DNA from: a virus | Virus record (IMG/VR): IMGVR_UViG_3300045110_000102 | Span: 1 to 64,000 of that record | Reading direction: 5' to 3' (one strand) | Length of the DNA stretch: 64,000 nt | In this document: one piece after another, positions 18,061 to 26,719 of the stretch | Numbering within the stretch: the stretch's first letter is position 1 | Layout: the number at the start of each line of letters is the position of its first letter | Translations under genes and position numbers: made by a program | Notes under the pieces: generated by a model | Databases searched by the model: none | Told to the model about the DNA's origin: nothing | Seen by the model: the letters and a program-made list of their open reading frames with translations, nothing else

Positions 18061-18977
18061 GCATCATCCGCATGCTGACGCGGCTGACTGCAGTCTCGGC
18101 GCTGCGCGGCAGGACGTGGGCGGCGGATCGCGTGTTCGACTCCGACAACACGCCGCTGAGCCAAGCGCTGACGCTGAACGAAGCGGCCAAGCCTTACATC
18201 GTGGTGTTCACTGATGCCGACAATCGCCCGGACATCGGCAACACCGATCTGTTCATCGGTCGCCGCGAGGTCACGCTGACGCTGGAGATCGGCGTCGCGT
18301 CGAAGATCGAGGGCGAGGTCGGCAAGGAGGAGATCAAGATTCCCCTGACCGACGAAGGCATGGAAGTCGCGCTCGACATGGTCGAGGACCAAGCGATGGC
18401 CACGCTGTGGGGCGACCCGCAGGGTGACTGGTCCGAACTGCTGAAGGGGCTGGTGCTGCGCGTTGATCGCGTCGCTGGCCAGCGCGGTGCATCGACGACG
18501 CGAGACCGTCGCTGGGCGGCGCGGCAGGTGTCGTTCATCTGCGATGTAGTGAGCGATCTGCCGCCGGGTGTGCCGGTGCCGCACGATCATCCGATCAGAT
18601 TGTTCTGCGATGTCTCGAAGGCGAATCCCGAGGCGCAGATGCAGCCCATCGCCAAGATATGCGAAGCGCTGATCAGCCGCGAGGCTGCGCCGAAGTGGGA
18701 GCAGGTGCAGGCGTGGATGGGTGTGCGACGGATCGGGCTGCGCGCCATCGGTCAAGCGCCGCTGGCTGCTGACATGCCGGGACTGCGCGCGACGCTGCAT
18801 GGCGACGACCTGACCGACAAGCACGGCGAGGCACCGATCCTGCGCAAGATCACGCACGACGACATGCAGATGGAGACGCATCCGAAGATCGGCCTCAACG
18901 ATGAATTCGCAATCGAGACCAACGTTGCGCTGATCAAGCCGAAGCCGCCGAAGGACAAGATCGAAGCGGACGATTGA
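18057..18977 (+). CDS. Putative neck / tail terminator-region protein (306 aa)
   Basis: Starts in an ATGA overlap. The N-terminal part has a helix and paired strands (REVTLTLEIGVASKIEGEVG), an arrangement seen in tail-completion proteins. The middle has RDRRWAARQVSFICDVVSDL, and the C-terminus ends in Lys/Pro/Asp-rich sequence. Its place between head closure and the baseplate hub suggests a connector role. The family is not one I can name. Confidence 0.5.
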   Translation: MSIIRMLTRLTAVSALRGRTWAADRVFDSDNTPLSQALTLNEAAKPYIVVFTDADNRPDIGNTDLFIGRREVTLTLEIGVASKIEGEVGKEEIKIPLTDEGMEVALDMVEDQAMATLWGDPQGDWSELLKGLVLRVDRVAGQRGASTTRDRRWAARQVSFICDVVSDLPPGVPVPHDHPIRLFCDVSKANPEAQMQPIAKICEALISREAAPKWEQVQAWMGVRRIGLRAIGQAPLAADMPGLRATLHGDDLTDKHGEAPILRKITHDDMQMETHPKIGLNDEFAIETNVALIKPKPPKDKIEADD

Positions 18978-19582
18978 TGGCTGGGCTCAACCTCTTCATC
19001 GACACGACAGAGCTTGTCGAGTTCTCGGACAAGATGAAGAAGGCGGAGAAGGTCACCAAGCCGATCATCGCCGCAGGCATCAACGAAGTCGGTGATGGGT
19101 TTGTCTCCGTGCTCACGACCAGCGTCGCGCGATCAAGCGGCATGGACCCGGAGTCGGTGCGCGGGCTGCTCCGTGTCAAGCGCGCGAACCGGAGCAACCT
19201 TGAATACGTCGTGACGATGGACGAGTCCCTGATCGCGGGCAACGCCATCGAAGGCAAGCGCGAGAGCCGCGACTTCGGCAGGCGCGACCCTGAAGAACTG
19301 GTGATCATCGTCTCGAAGAAGGACGATCTTGTCTGCATGGATTGCGAAGAGCTTGCAGCGTCCGGGCCGATGCCGATGGAGATCGCGCGGCAGCACGTGC
19401 CGAAGCACAAGAACTGCCGCTGCATGATCCTGCCCTACGTGCGACCGGGCCGACGCCTGCAGGTGGAGAGAAGCAGAGGGCTCGGACGACCGAAGGGCGA
19501 TGACAGTCTGACATTGCGCCAACTGGCGCAAACGTTCCTCGACAAGACGGCAACCTCGATAAGAATCGAGATCACCAAATGA
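18977..19582 (+). CDS. Neck-region protein with MuF-like Cys motif
   Basis: ATG 18977 overlaps the previous stop by one base. The N-terminal half is helical and resembles HK97 gp10-type neck proteins (FSDKMKKAEKVTKPIIAAGI). The C-terminal part carries VCMDCEELAASGP, then HKNCRCMILPY. This is nearly the same arrangement of two Cys, His and two Cys as in the MuF-type protein at the start of the window (VCDDC ... HPNCRC ... PY). The two genes may share a zinc-binding module. The overall role is probably in the neck. Confidence 0.6.
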   Translation: MAGLNLFIDTTELVEFSDKMKKAEKVTKPIIAAGINEVGDGFVSVLTTSVARSSGMDPESVRGLLRVKRANRSNLEYVVTMDESLIAGNAIEGKRESRDFGRRDPEELVIIVSKKDDLVCMDCEELAASGPMPMEIARQHVPKHKNCRCMILPYVRPGRRLQVERSRGLGRPKGDDSLTLRQLAQTFLDKTATSIRIEITK

Positions 19583-20274
19583 GCGACAAGTACCAGAAGC
19601 TGCTGCAGCAACTCGCTGATCTCCGCCGTCAGATGGCGGACACGCACCAGAGCGGCACCGTGCACGAGGTGAAGGGCACGAAGCTGCGGATGATGATGGG
19701 CAAGGACAAGGACGGCAAAGAGATTCTGAGTCCGTGGCTCAACACCTCGAACCATCGCGGCGGCGCGACCGAGCAGCGCTTCTACAAGAAGGGACAGACG
19801 CTGGCGATGATCTGTCCTAACGGCGACGTCTCGCAGGGCATGATCGCGCCGTACGCGCCGAGCAAGGAGTTCAAGACGCCGGAGCATGCCGACGGCAGCG
19901 GGCAGGATGAGGAGTCGTATCAACTCGACGACTATCGCGCGAAGCAGACGAAGGAAGGTTACGACAACTGGCTGCAGCCCGATGACTCGAAGGATCAGAA
20001 GGGCGGACAGCAAGGCGGTCAGCAGGGCGGCGGTGGTGGTGGCAAGAAGCAGCAGAAGGGCCACACCGGCGGCGACAAGGCGGTGATGAAGAGCCGCATG
20101 AACAAGGACGGTGGCATCACGCATCGCGTCGGCAAAGATGCGCGGCTGATGGCGCACAAGGAAGGCACGAAGATGCGCATGGCATCTGACTGGGTGGTGG
20201 TGAAGAAGGGCAAGATCATCTTCAGCCGACCACCGATCCTCGGCAAGGACCCGATCAAGAACGACGACAAGTAA
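19579..20274 (+). CDS. Baseplate assembly protein V-like (central spike)
   Basis: A 231-residue protein. Residues 25-95 match the gpV/Mu gp45 OB-fold pattern: GTVHEVKGTKLRMMMG, then SPWLNTSNHRGGATEQRF and GDVSQGMIAPY. This is followed by a Gly/Gln-rich linker and a C-terminal repetitive, strand-like region (MKSRMNKDGGITHRVGKDAR) that fits the trimeric spike shaft. The protein punctures the outer membrane when the sheath contracts. It overlaps the previous gene by 4 bases and begins the baseplate cluster. Confidence 0.8.
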   Translation: MSDKYQKLLQQLADLRRQMADTHQSGTVHEVKGTKLRMMMGKDKDGKEILSPWLNTSNHRGGATEQRFYKKGQTLAMICPNGDVSQGMIAPYAPSKEFKTPEHADGSGQDEESYQLDDYRAKQTKEGYDNWLQPDDSKDQKGGQQGGQQGGGGGGKKQQKGHTGGDKAVMKSRMNKDGGITHRVGKDARLMAHKEGTKMRMASDWVVVKKGKIIFSRPPILGKDPIKNDDK

Positions 20275-20291
20275 ACCAACAGGAGACAGCA

Positions 20292-20822
20292 ATGCCTACA
20301 CCAGAACAGCGAGCGGTCATTCTATCGAGCGAGCGTAACGCCCCGCGTCGGCAGGTGATCTTGCAGAAGTATTACGTCTACGACCCGGGCGTGCGCGCCA
20401 ACGATGAACTCGGCGGACTTCGTGTGCGCGATGAGAACGACGGCAAGGGACTGTTCGTCCTCGCCGCTCCGCAGATGATCCAGTACTGGATCGATCAGGG
20501 CTTGATGGGCGAGAAGCCGGTCGGTGAAATCTCCGACGCGGGCAAGAAGCTGCTCAACCAGATCACGCGCGGTCGCACCGAGAATCCGGATGAGACGCCG
20601 CCGCATCTGCCGAAGTACGACCGCATGATCCAGTCGGGATCGCCGGGCTCGGCGCTGAAGGAGCCGGTCTCGGTCGCGCGTCGCAAGCAGATGCAGAAGG
20701 CGAAGAAGGGCAACGACCGCGAAGCGAAGCGCAAGACGCCGGAGCAGCGTGGCCGCGTTGCGCCGACACCTCCGCGCAACGAAGCACCGAAGCCGCCGAT
20801 CATGGGCACGCCTGCGGAGTAG
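20292..20822 (+). CDS. Hypothetical baseplate-cluster protein (176 aa)
   Basis: AGGAGA about 7 bases before the ATG. The N-terminal half is a mixed domain (KYYVYDPGVRANDELGGLRV); the C-terminal half is a basic, Pro-rich, probably disordered tail (KKGNDREAKRKTPEQRGRV). It lies between the V-like and gp25/W-like baseplate genes. No family recognised. Confidence 0.6.
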   Translation: MPTPEQRAVILSSERNAPRRQVILQKYYVYDPGVRANDELGGLRVRDENDGKGLFVLAAPQMIQYWIDQGLMGEKPVGEISDAGKKLLNQITRGRTENPDETPPHLPKYDRMIQSGSPGSALKEPVSVARRKQMQKAKKGNDREAKRKTPEQRGRVAPTPPRNEAPKPPIMGTPAE

Positions 20823-20825
20823 TAC

Positions 20826-21383
20826 GTGGCCGACAATCCCTACTACGACGTCAACGAGGAGATGTGGCCAGACCTGAAGTATGGCCGCATCGTTCTCCAC
20901 CCGGTCCGCATTGGAATGGATCGCTACACCGGCAAGATGCTGACCGGGTGGAATCACGTCGTCCAAAGCATGGTGCTGATCTTCGCGACACGGTTTCACG
21001 AGCGTGTGCTGCGTCGCTGGGTCGGCTCATTCGTCCCGCATCTAATCGGCAACAACGCGACCGAGACCACCATCGCGCGGTTCTACTGGGCGATTGCAAC
21101 GGGGCTCGATCTCTGGGAGCCGAACTATCGCATTCAGCGTGTGCGCGTCGGCAATCGCGACAGCGGCTCATCGCTGACATCTACTGAAGAGCTTCGCACC
21201 GGTCATCTCACCACGTCGATGGATGGCGTCTATCGTCCGCGCGGTCACCTCGGCAACGACGATCCAGAAGTGCGCCGGGCCATCGGTCTGACGTCGCGCG
21301 GTTATAATTTGTGGGAGCGCCAGCCCGGCTACATTCAGGGCGCGCCGCCTGATCTCATTGGTGAGCCGGGGAGAACGCCTTGA
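20826..21383 (+). CDS. Baseplate wedge protein, gpW / T4 gp25-like
   Basis: Starts at GTG. The core MDRYTGKMLTGWNHVVQS, followed by FATRFHERVLRRWVGSFVPH, is the gp25/W signature, in which an Arg-rich segment and RxxGS seed the sheath. This protein starts sheath polymerisation at the baseplate. The C-terminus has an extra 60-residue polar region (RGHLGNDDPEVRRAIGL). It sits between the V-like and J-like genes in the usual order. The stop overlaps the next start by 4 bases. Confidence 0.75.
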   Translation: MADNPYYDVNEEMWPDLKYGRIVLHPVRIGMDRYTGKMLTGWNHVVQSMVLIFATRFHERVLRRWVGSFVPHLIGNNATETTIARFYWAIATGLDLWEPNYRIQRVRVGNRDSGSSLTSTEELRTGHLTTSMDGVYRPRGHLGNDDPEVRRAIGLTSRGYNLWERQPGYIQGAPPDLIGEPGRTP

Positions 21384-22342
21384 GCGACGTGTTCGATTAT
21401 CTCAATCCATCGCGCAGCGGACAGTCACTGACTGATCGGCTGAGCGAGCGCATCTCTGTGCTCGTGCCTGCGAACCTGCAGCCGATGGTCGTGCTGGAGA
21501 AGATCAACGTCGAGCAGATTCTCGCCGACCGCATGGCGCGACTGAAGGCGCTGTGGGCGAAGTACGATCCGCCGATGGCGGCGCAGTACGACGTCGAGAA
21601 CCTTGAGTTCGATCCGATCAAGATCAACCAAGAGGCCTGCAGCTACTTTGAATTGATGCTACGGGATCGCGTGAACCAAGCCGCACGCGCGATCACGCTG
21701 GCGTACGCGATCAGCACCGATCTCGATGCTATCGCGTCACGCTATCCCGGCGGTGTGCCGCGTCTCGAAGGCGAGAGCGATGATCGATATCGTCGCCGCA
21801 TCTGGCTGTCGCCGAACACGCTGAGCCCGCACGGCACCGCCGAGGCGTACGAGTTCTGGGCGCTGACCGCATCGCCGGAATTCCGCGACGTCACCGCGAT
21901 GCGCATGGTGATGCACGACTACTATCCGACGATCCTGATCACCTGCCTGATGGAGCCGCCAGCCGATCCGGAGCCGACACAGGAAATACTGGTGCGCACG
22001 CGCGCGTACATCCACGATCTTTCACGGCAAGGGCTCACCGATGTGATCTCGGTCAACCCGCCGAAGGTCAAGCACATCAACTACAAGATCGCGGTGTGGC
22101 TCTATCCCGGTGCGATGCCTGATCAGACGCTTGAGAAGATGAAGGACCGCGTCTTCAAGCTGATCGATAATCAGTACTGGCTCGGCCACGATCATTCGCT
22201 GATGGCGATCAACGCCGCGTGCGCGCTGCAGGGCGTGCATCACGTGGACATTCTCGAACCGACCGACGACGTCTTCGTCGGACCTGACTGGGTGATCAAG
22301 GTGGACAATGTGAGCGTGCTCATCGCCGGGCGCGCCATATGA
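21380..22342 (+). CDS. Baseplate protein J-like
   Basis: A 320-residue protein of the gpJ/Mu gp47 baseplate family. Recognisable features are the acidic N-terminus, a mid-region ending in GVPRLEGESDDRYRRRIWLS (the GESD(D/E)xxRxR signature that follows the 'not all x' loop) and the C-terminal strand domain. It links the central hub to the wedge. It is coupled to the neighbours by 4-base overlaps on both sides, in the order W-J-I. Confidence 0.8.
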   Translation: MSDVFDYLNPSRSGQSLTDRLSERISVLVPANLQPMVVLEKINVEQILADRMARLKALWAKYDPPMAAQYDVENLEFDPIKINQEACSYFELMLRDRVNQAARAITLAYAISTDLDAIASRYPGGVPRLEGESDDRYRRRIWLSPNTLSPHGTAEAYEFWALTASPEFRDVTAMRMVMHDYYPTILITCLMEPPADPEPTQEILVRTRAYIHDLSRQGLTDVISVNPPKVKHINYKIAVWLYPGAMPDQTLEKMKDRVFKLIDNQYWLGHDHSLMAINAACALQGVHHVDILEPTDDVFVGPDWVIKVDNVSVLIAGRAI

Positions 22343-23796
22343 GCGACATCGTCACTGAGGGACTCATTCAGGCACCGGGCGCGAAGCTGCTCTATCGCGC
22401 ATCGACCGGGCTTGAGAAGGCGATGGCCGACGTCGATGGCGAGCGGCTGATCGGCACCTATGCCGAGATCATCATCGACCAGTGGGACCCGTACCGCATC
22501 AGCTACACGAACCTGCCCTATCTCGCGTATGCGATGGGCACGCTGCTGTGGGAGGATGGCTGGAGCGAGAGCACGCAGCGCGAATGGACTGCGGTGCAGT
22601 TCACCTTCAAGAGCCTGCGCGGCACGCTCGCTGGCATCGAGATGGCGCTGGAATATTCCGGTCGCGACTTCTCGCCGCCGCAAGGTTACACGGTGCAAGA
22701 GGCGCTACGACCGCCGCAAGCGTTCTTCGCTTCGCCCGGTCTTACCAAGGAGGAGTTCGATTTCTGGATTCACAAGATGCCGGAGATCAGGATCACGTTC
22801 TCCGAGGGCGTCGGCTGGGACAGCGAAGACGTCCTGTTCTGCGGTGACGGTGGCGCTCAGTGGTTCGTCGGGCTTGATGATGGTGAGGCGCTGCATGGTC
22901 GCAAGGCTTTCCTTCGAGTGCGCGGCAAAGATATCCCGTTGCAGGTTTACACGTTCACCAAGGAGATCAACAGCAAGGTCTCGATTGACTACGAGCGCAT
23001 CTGCATTCCCGGCCTCGCCGGTCCAGCGTTCACGCAAGACGACTTCGTCAACGACGAGAACTTCGTCTGCGCTGAACTGAAAGTGCCGCAGCTTGTCACG
23101 GTGCGGATCGACGGCAGCTACGATCACGAACAGAGCGCGCTGCATCTCGACACGGTCGTGCCCGGCATGGACCCGATTGATGTGCGCTACGAACGCGACA
23201 GCGACATCGGCTGGGGCAACAGCTTCTTCTTCGTCGGCGATTGGTCTGATCATCGCAACACGCTGGAGCGTGACGATCCGCACCCATCGCATCCGATTGA
23301 GATCGCGCCGCCGATCACGCCAGAGCATCCGATAGCTTATCCGGAGTCAGGTCTGCCGACACAGCCGCCGCCGCTCCCGACGCAACCGGTGCCGATTGTC
23401 TACTACGCTGACGCTGGCTTCGATGCCGCGCGCATGTTGGCTGACCGCATCTTCCTGAACGATCCGGCGATTGCTGCGGCGATCACCGGCGGCGTCTCAT
23501 TCGTTGGTGTCGATTATGTCTCGTGGCCGCAGTACACGGCTGACCTGATGATCGACCTGCATATGAATGATGATTTCTGGAGTTGGTTCGCTGACGAAGG
23601 CTACACGAACGACGATAACTACTTCGCCAGTCACGTTGATCTACAAGACTTCGACCGCGCATGCCGCGCTGTCGTCGTCGCACAAGCGCTGCGAGATCGA
23701 GTGCGCACCGCCTATGACCCGACACGCTTAATCGAACTTCGCGAACGCGCTTGGACAGAAACCACGGTTGATCAGCAGGTCCCGAACTTGCTTTGA
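22339..23796 (+). CDS. Tail protein I-like
   Basis: A 485-residue protein. Residues about 25-110 match the P2 gpI family: IIIDQWDPYRISYTNLPYLAY, then a Trp-rich stretch and FKSLRGTLAGIEMALEY. This family joins the wedge to the fibres. The remainder is longer than in P2, with a Pro-rich linker (PTQPPPLPTQPVP) near residues 335-350 and a further domain. It starts in an ATGA overlap with the J-like gene. Confidence 0.75.
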   Translation: MSDIVTEGLIQAPGAKLLYRASTGLEKAMADVDGERLIGTYAEIIIDQWDPYRISYTNLPYLAYAMGTLLWEDGWSESTQREWTAVQFTFKSLRGTLAGIEMALEYSGRDFSPPQGYTVQEALRPPQAFFASPGLTKEEFDFWIHKMPEIRITFSEGVGWDSEDVLFCGDGGAQWFVGLDDGEALHGRKAFLRVRGKDIPLQVYTFTKEINSKVSIDYERICIPGLAGPAFTQDDFVNDENFVCAELKVPQLVTVRIDGSYDHEQSALHLDTVVPGMDPIDVRYERDSDIGWGNSFFFVGDWSDHRNTLERDDPHPSHPIEIAPPITPEHPIAYPESGLPTQPPPLPTQPVPIVYYADAGFDAARMLADRIFLNDPAIAAAITGGVSFVGVDYVSWPQYTADLMIDLHMNDDFWSWFADEGYTNDDNYFASHVDLQDFDRACRAVVVAQALRDRVRTAYDPTRLIELRERAWTETTVDQQVPNLL

Positions 23797-23809
23797 GGAG
23801 AGACAGCAG

Positions 23810-26212
23810 ATGGAACGCAAAGTAAATATTCAGGACTGGCAGAAGGTCACGGTCGAAGACTTTAACAACTTCGGTCTTTTCCCCCGCGCGTCCTTCGATC
23901 ACATCGTCGTCGATACGCTGATCCCCGACATGGCCTTCACCGGCTTCGCTGTCGTGCAGACAGCACCGGCTGTGGTGACGGTCGGCAGCGGTCGGCTCTA
24001 TCACGCTGGTCTTGTGTTCTACAACGACAACGAAGGCGGCACCTCGCTCGATCTGCTCAGCGTGCTGCCGGTGGTGACGCGGCGCTATGTCGGCGTGGTC
24101 GCATGGGGCCAAGAGATCGAGACGGACACCGAGCCGCGAACGTTCCTCACCGATCCGGTGACGCGCGCGACTGTGGCGCGTGTTGTCTCCACCGAGTCGC
24201 GGCGCTGGACGAACATCTCCACCGTGGTCGGCGCTGAAGGTCCTGACCCGCAGAAGCCAGCCATCGCATCGAATACGCTGGTGGTGGCGTGGATACTTCT
24301 CGACTCGACCGGCATCGTTGCGATCCAGATGGTTGAAGACAATCGCGCGCCGAACCTGCGCGATCTCGACAACCGCATGAACGAGAACGATGCATGGCGC
24401 ATCCGCACGACGTCGCGCCTCGATACGCTGGCGACCGATCTCGCCGCGCTGGCTGCACGTCTCGCTGGCACCGCATCGATGCAACTGGCGCTGCGGCTTG
24501 CCGCAGACATCGCGCGCGTGAAGGAGGAGCTTAATCTCCCCGACAGCTACACCTCATGGGGCGCGGATCACTTCCTGACCAACGACGAGTCCGACGTGCA
24601 CGACGTGCCGCCGAACCCGGACTACATCGCCAAGGTCGAGGAGGGCATTCGCTTCCCGAACGCTGCAGAGCGCGACTCGCAGATGTCGCTGTTGAACCCG
24701 CTCGATCCGGCGGTGATCAATCAGGCGAACTTCGTGCTGCCGCTCTATCACGAGAAGACACGGCTCGAAGTGCTCGGCAACGACAGCGAGTTGTCGATCT
24801 CGCAGTATCAATTCCAAACCATCTCTTGGGAATTGTGCACGAAGACCCGCACGCGCATCCGCTTTGGCACGCCGATGTATGTTTGCTACAACGGCTGCTG
24901 GTGGTTCGCGCCATCCGGTCAGGACTGGCAAACGTCAATCGGCATGGGCGAATGGGCGAACGGCTTCGGCGGCTCGACCGGCATGACGCCGAACACCGAT
25001 CTGATCTACGATCCGATCCGCAACATCCTGACGCGTGGCACCGAGACATTCCAAATCCTTGACGTGCAGGATGTCTCGACGCACACCGTGCTGCGCATCG
25101 CGCAGTTCTGGGTCGATGAGATCATCGACTCCTACTACTGGCGGCAGATCATCACCGTTGAAGGTCTCAGCGGTTCGGTGGTGGCGCAGTCGTTCCTGAA
25201 CTCGCAGGGCGGCTGGCTGACGTCGGTGGAATTGTTCTTCACGCGCATCGCCACATCCGGCGACGTGCACGCGCTGATCGTCGAGTGCAACGACGTCGGC
25301 GCGCCGAACTATCAGAAGGTGATCGCACGCTCGACCATCGTGTCGGACCTGCTGCGCTCGCCACCGTTCGCGACGAAGATCGGATTCCTTCCGACCTATC
25401 TGGCGAAGGGCAAGCGCTACGCTGTCGTGCTGCAGACGCCCGGCAATCACTTCGTGTCGCTGGTGCACAACAACAAGTTCGCGCAGGGCTCGCTGTTCAC
25501 ATCGACGGACGGCGCGTGGGCCTCGGGCGACCTGACCAAGGACATCGCACTGCGGCTGAACTTCGCGGAGTTCGAGTCCACCCGCTGCACCGTGCAACTG
25601 GCTGGCCTCGAATTGAATGGCGGCATCGCGGCCATCGATCTCAACTTCGATTCGACGCGTCCGCCGGGCACCACGATCTCATTCGAGATTCAGCACAACG
25701 GCGTGTGGGTGCCGCTCGGCTACTACGACAGCAATCCGCTGGTCGCGTTGCCGCCGCTGCTGCCACTGCGCTGCATCCTTGTCGGCACCACCGATGAGAT
25801 GCCGGGCATCGGCGTCGCTGCGAATTCGCGCTCGCTGACGTCGCGGCCTCGCAATGACTTCCGTCACATCTCGACGGTGCGGACGATGCCGAACCCGGTC
25901 AACACGGTCTACGTGGACTTCCGGCTCGACGCGTGGCGCGGTGAAGACAGTGCTGGCTACGAGTACCACACCTTCACGCCAGCGCTGTTGATCGGTGCGG
26001 GCTTCCAGAACGTGGTGCCGCCTGCAGTGATCGAGGATGAAGTCGCGCCGGACGATCCGACAGGATTGCGTCGTCGCTGCATCTGGGACCTTGCGTCGTT
26101 CGGTGGCACACCGATCACGGCTTACAAGATCAGATGCGAGGGCTGGTCGGACAACGCGCTCGCGCTGTTCCACGTTTCCGAGCGTGTCGATATCGGCATC
26201 AACCTCATGTGA
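23810..26212 (+). CDS. Large baseplate/fibre-attachment protein (800 aa)
   Basis: ATG 23810 is chosen for GAGGAG 9 bases upstream; an in-frame start 14 codons earlier overlaps the previous gene. The N-terminal 150 residues are strand-rich. A heptad-like helix follows near 195-250 (RTTSRLDTLATDLAALAARL), then several beta-rich domains with many Trp and Tyr residues. The layout (N-terminal platform, coiled coil, beta domains) fits a protein that joins fibres to the baseplate, such as the DUF4815-type tail proteins, but I cannot assign it firmly. Confidence 0.6.
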   Translation: MERKVNIQDWQKVTVEDFNNFGLFPRASFDHIVVDTLIPDMAFTGFAVVQTAPAVVTVGSGRLYHAGLVFYNDNEGGTSLDLLSVLPVVTRRYVGVVAWGQEIETDTEPRTFLTDPVTRATVARVVSTESRRWTNISTVVGAEGPDPQKPAIASNTLVVAWILLDSTGIVAIQMVEDNRAPNLRDLDNRMNENDAWRIRTTSRLDTLATDLAALAARLAGTASMQLALRLAADIARVKEELNLPDSYTSWGADHFLTNDESDVHDVPPNPDYIAKVEEGIRFPNAAERDSQMSLLNPLDPAVINQANFVLPLYHEKTRLEVLGNDSELSISQYQFQTISWELCTKTRTRIRFGTPMYVCYNGCWWFAPSGQDWQTSIGMGEWANGFGGSTGMTPNTDLIYDPIRNILTRGTETFQILDVQDVSTHTVLRIAQFWVDEIIDSYYWRQIITVEGLSGSVVAQSFLNSQGGWLTSVELFFTRIATSGDVHALIVECNDVGAPNYQKVIARSTIVSDLLRSPPFATKIGFLPTYLAKGKRYAVVLQTPGNHFVSLVHNNKFAQGSLFTSTDGAWASGDLTKDIALRLNFAEFESTRCTVQLAGLELNGGIAAIDLNFDSTRPPGTTISFEIQHNGVWVPLGYYDSNPLVALPPLLPLRCILVGTTDEMPGIGVAANSRSLTSRPRNDFRHISTVRTMPNPVNTVYVDFRLDAWRGEDSAGYEYHTFTPALLIGAGFQNVVPPAVIEDEVAPDDPTGLRRRCIWDLASFGGTPITAYKIRCEGWSDNALALFHVSERVDIGINLM

Positions 26213-26230
26213 TCAGGGAGAACTCAACAG

Positions 26231-26716
26231 ATGGCTACCGATAGATTCCCACAGCGCAACGCGACGATGCCGATGAGCGAAGAGCGCATCAGAGCCGCGC
26301 GCGCCAAGCTCGATCCCGGTCATGCATCACCGGCGAACTACCCGGCATCTGACGGCAAAGGATCGCGCCGCGAGATACGCAAGGGCGAGTGGCTCGATGA
26401 TCGCGTGATCACACCGAACGCACGCCCGACACCGTCGCCGCACAATCCTCCGCCGCTGCCAGACAAGCGAGAGCTTCCGGCGTCGTACGATCCGGCGATG
26501 GTGTACAACGTCAAGTTCGGCTCGCCTTGTCAGTATGTCGGGCGCATTCTCAATCCCGGTCGCGCGTACAAGATGACCGGCAATGTCTGCGCCGATCCGA
26601 ACGTGCAGCCGAAGATCATCGACGCAGTGCTGATCGGGCCGACACCAGCGCCGCCCGATGTCGGACCGACCACGACGAAGAGCGTCGCGCCAACCACGGC
26701 AAAGAAGAAGGCCTGA
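26231..26716 (+). CDS. Hypothetical tail-cluster protein (161 aa)
   Basis: GGGAGA upstream of the ATG. The N-terminal 90 residues are polar and Pro-rich. The C-terminal domain (VKFGSPCQYVGRILNPGRAY) resembles short phage beta modules, and the end is Thr/Lys-rich. It lies between two large fibre-related genes. No family recognised. Confidence 0.6.
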   Translation: MATDRFPQRNATMPMSEERIRAARAKLDPGHASPANYPASDGKGSRREIRKGEWLDDRVITPNARPTPSPHNPPPLPDKRELPASYDPAMVYNVKFGSPCQYVGRILNPGRAYKMTGNVCADPNVQPKIIDAVLIGPTPAPPDVGPTTTKSVAPTTAKKKA

Positions 26717-26719
26717 CCG

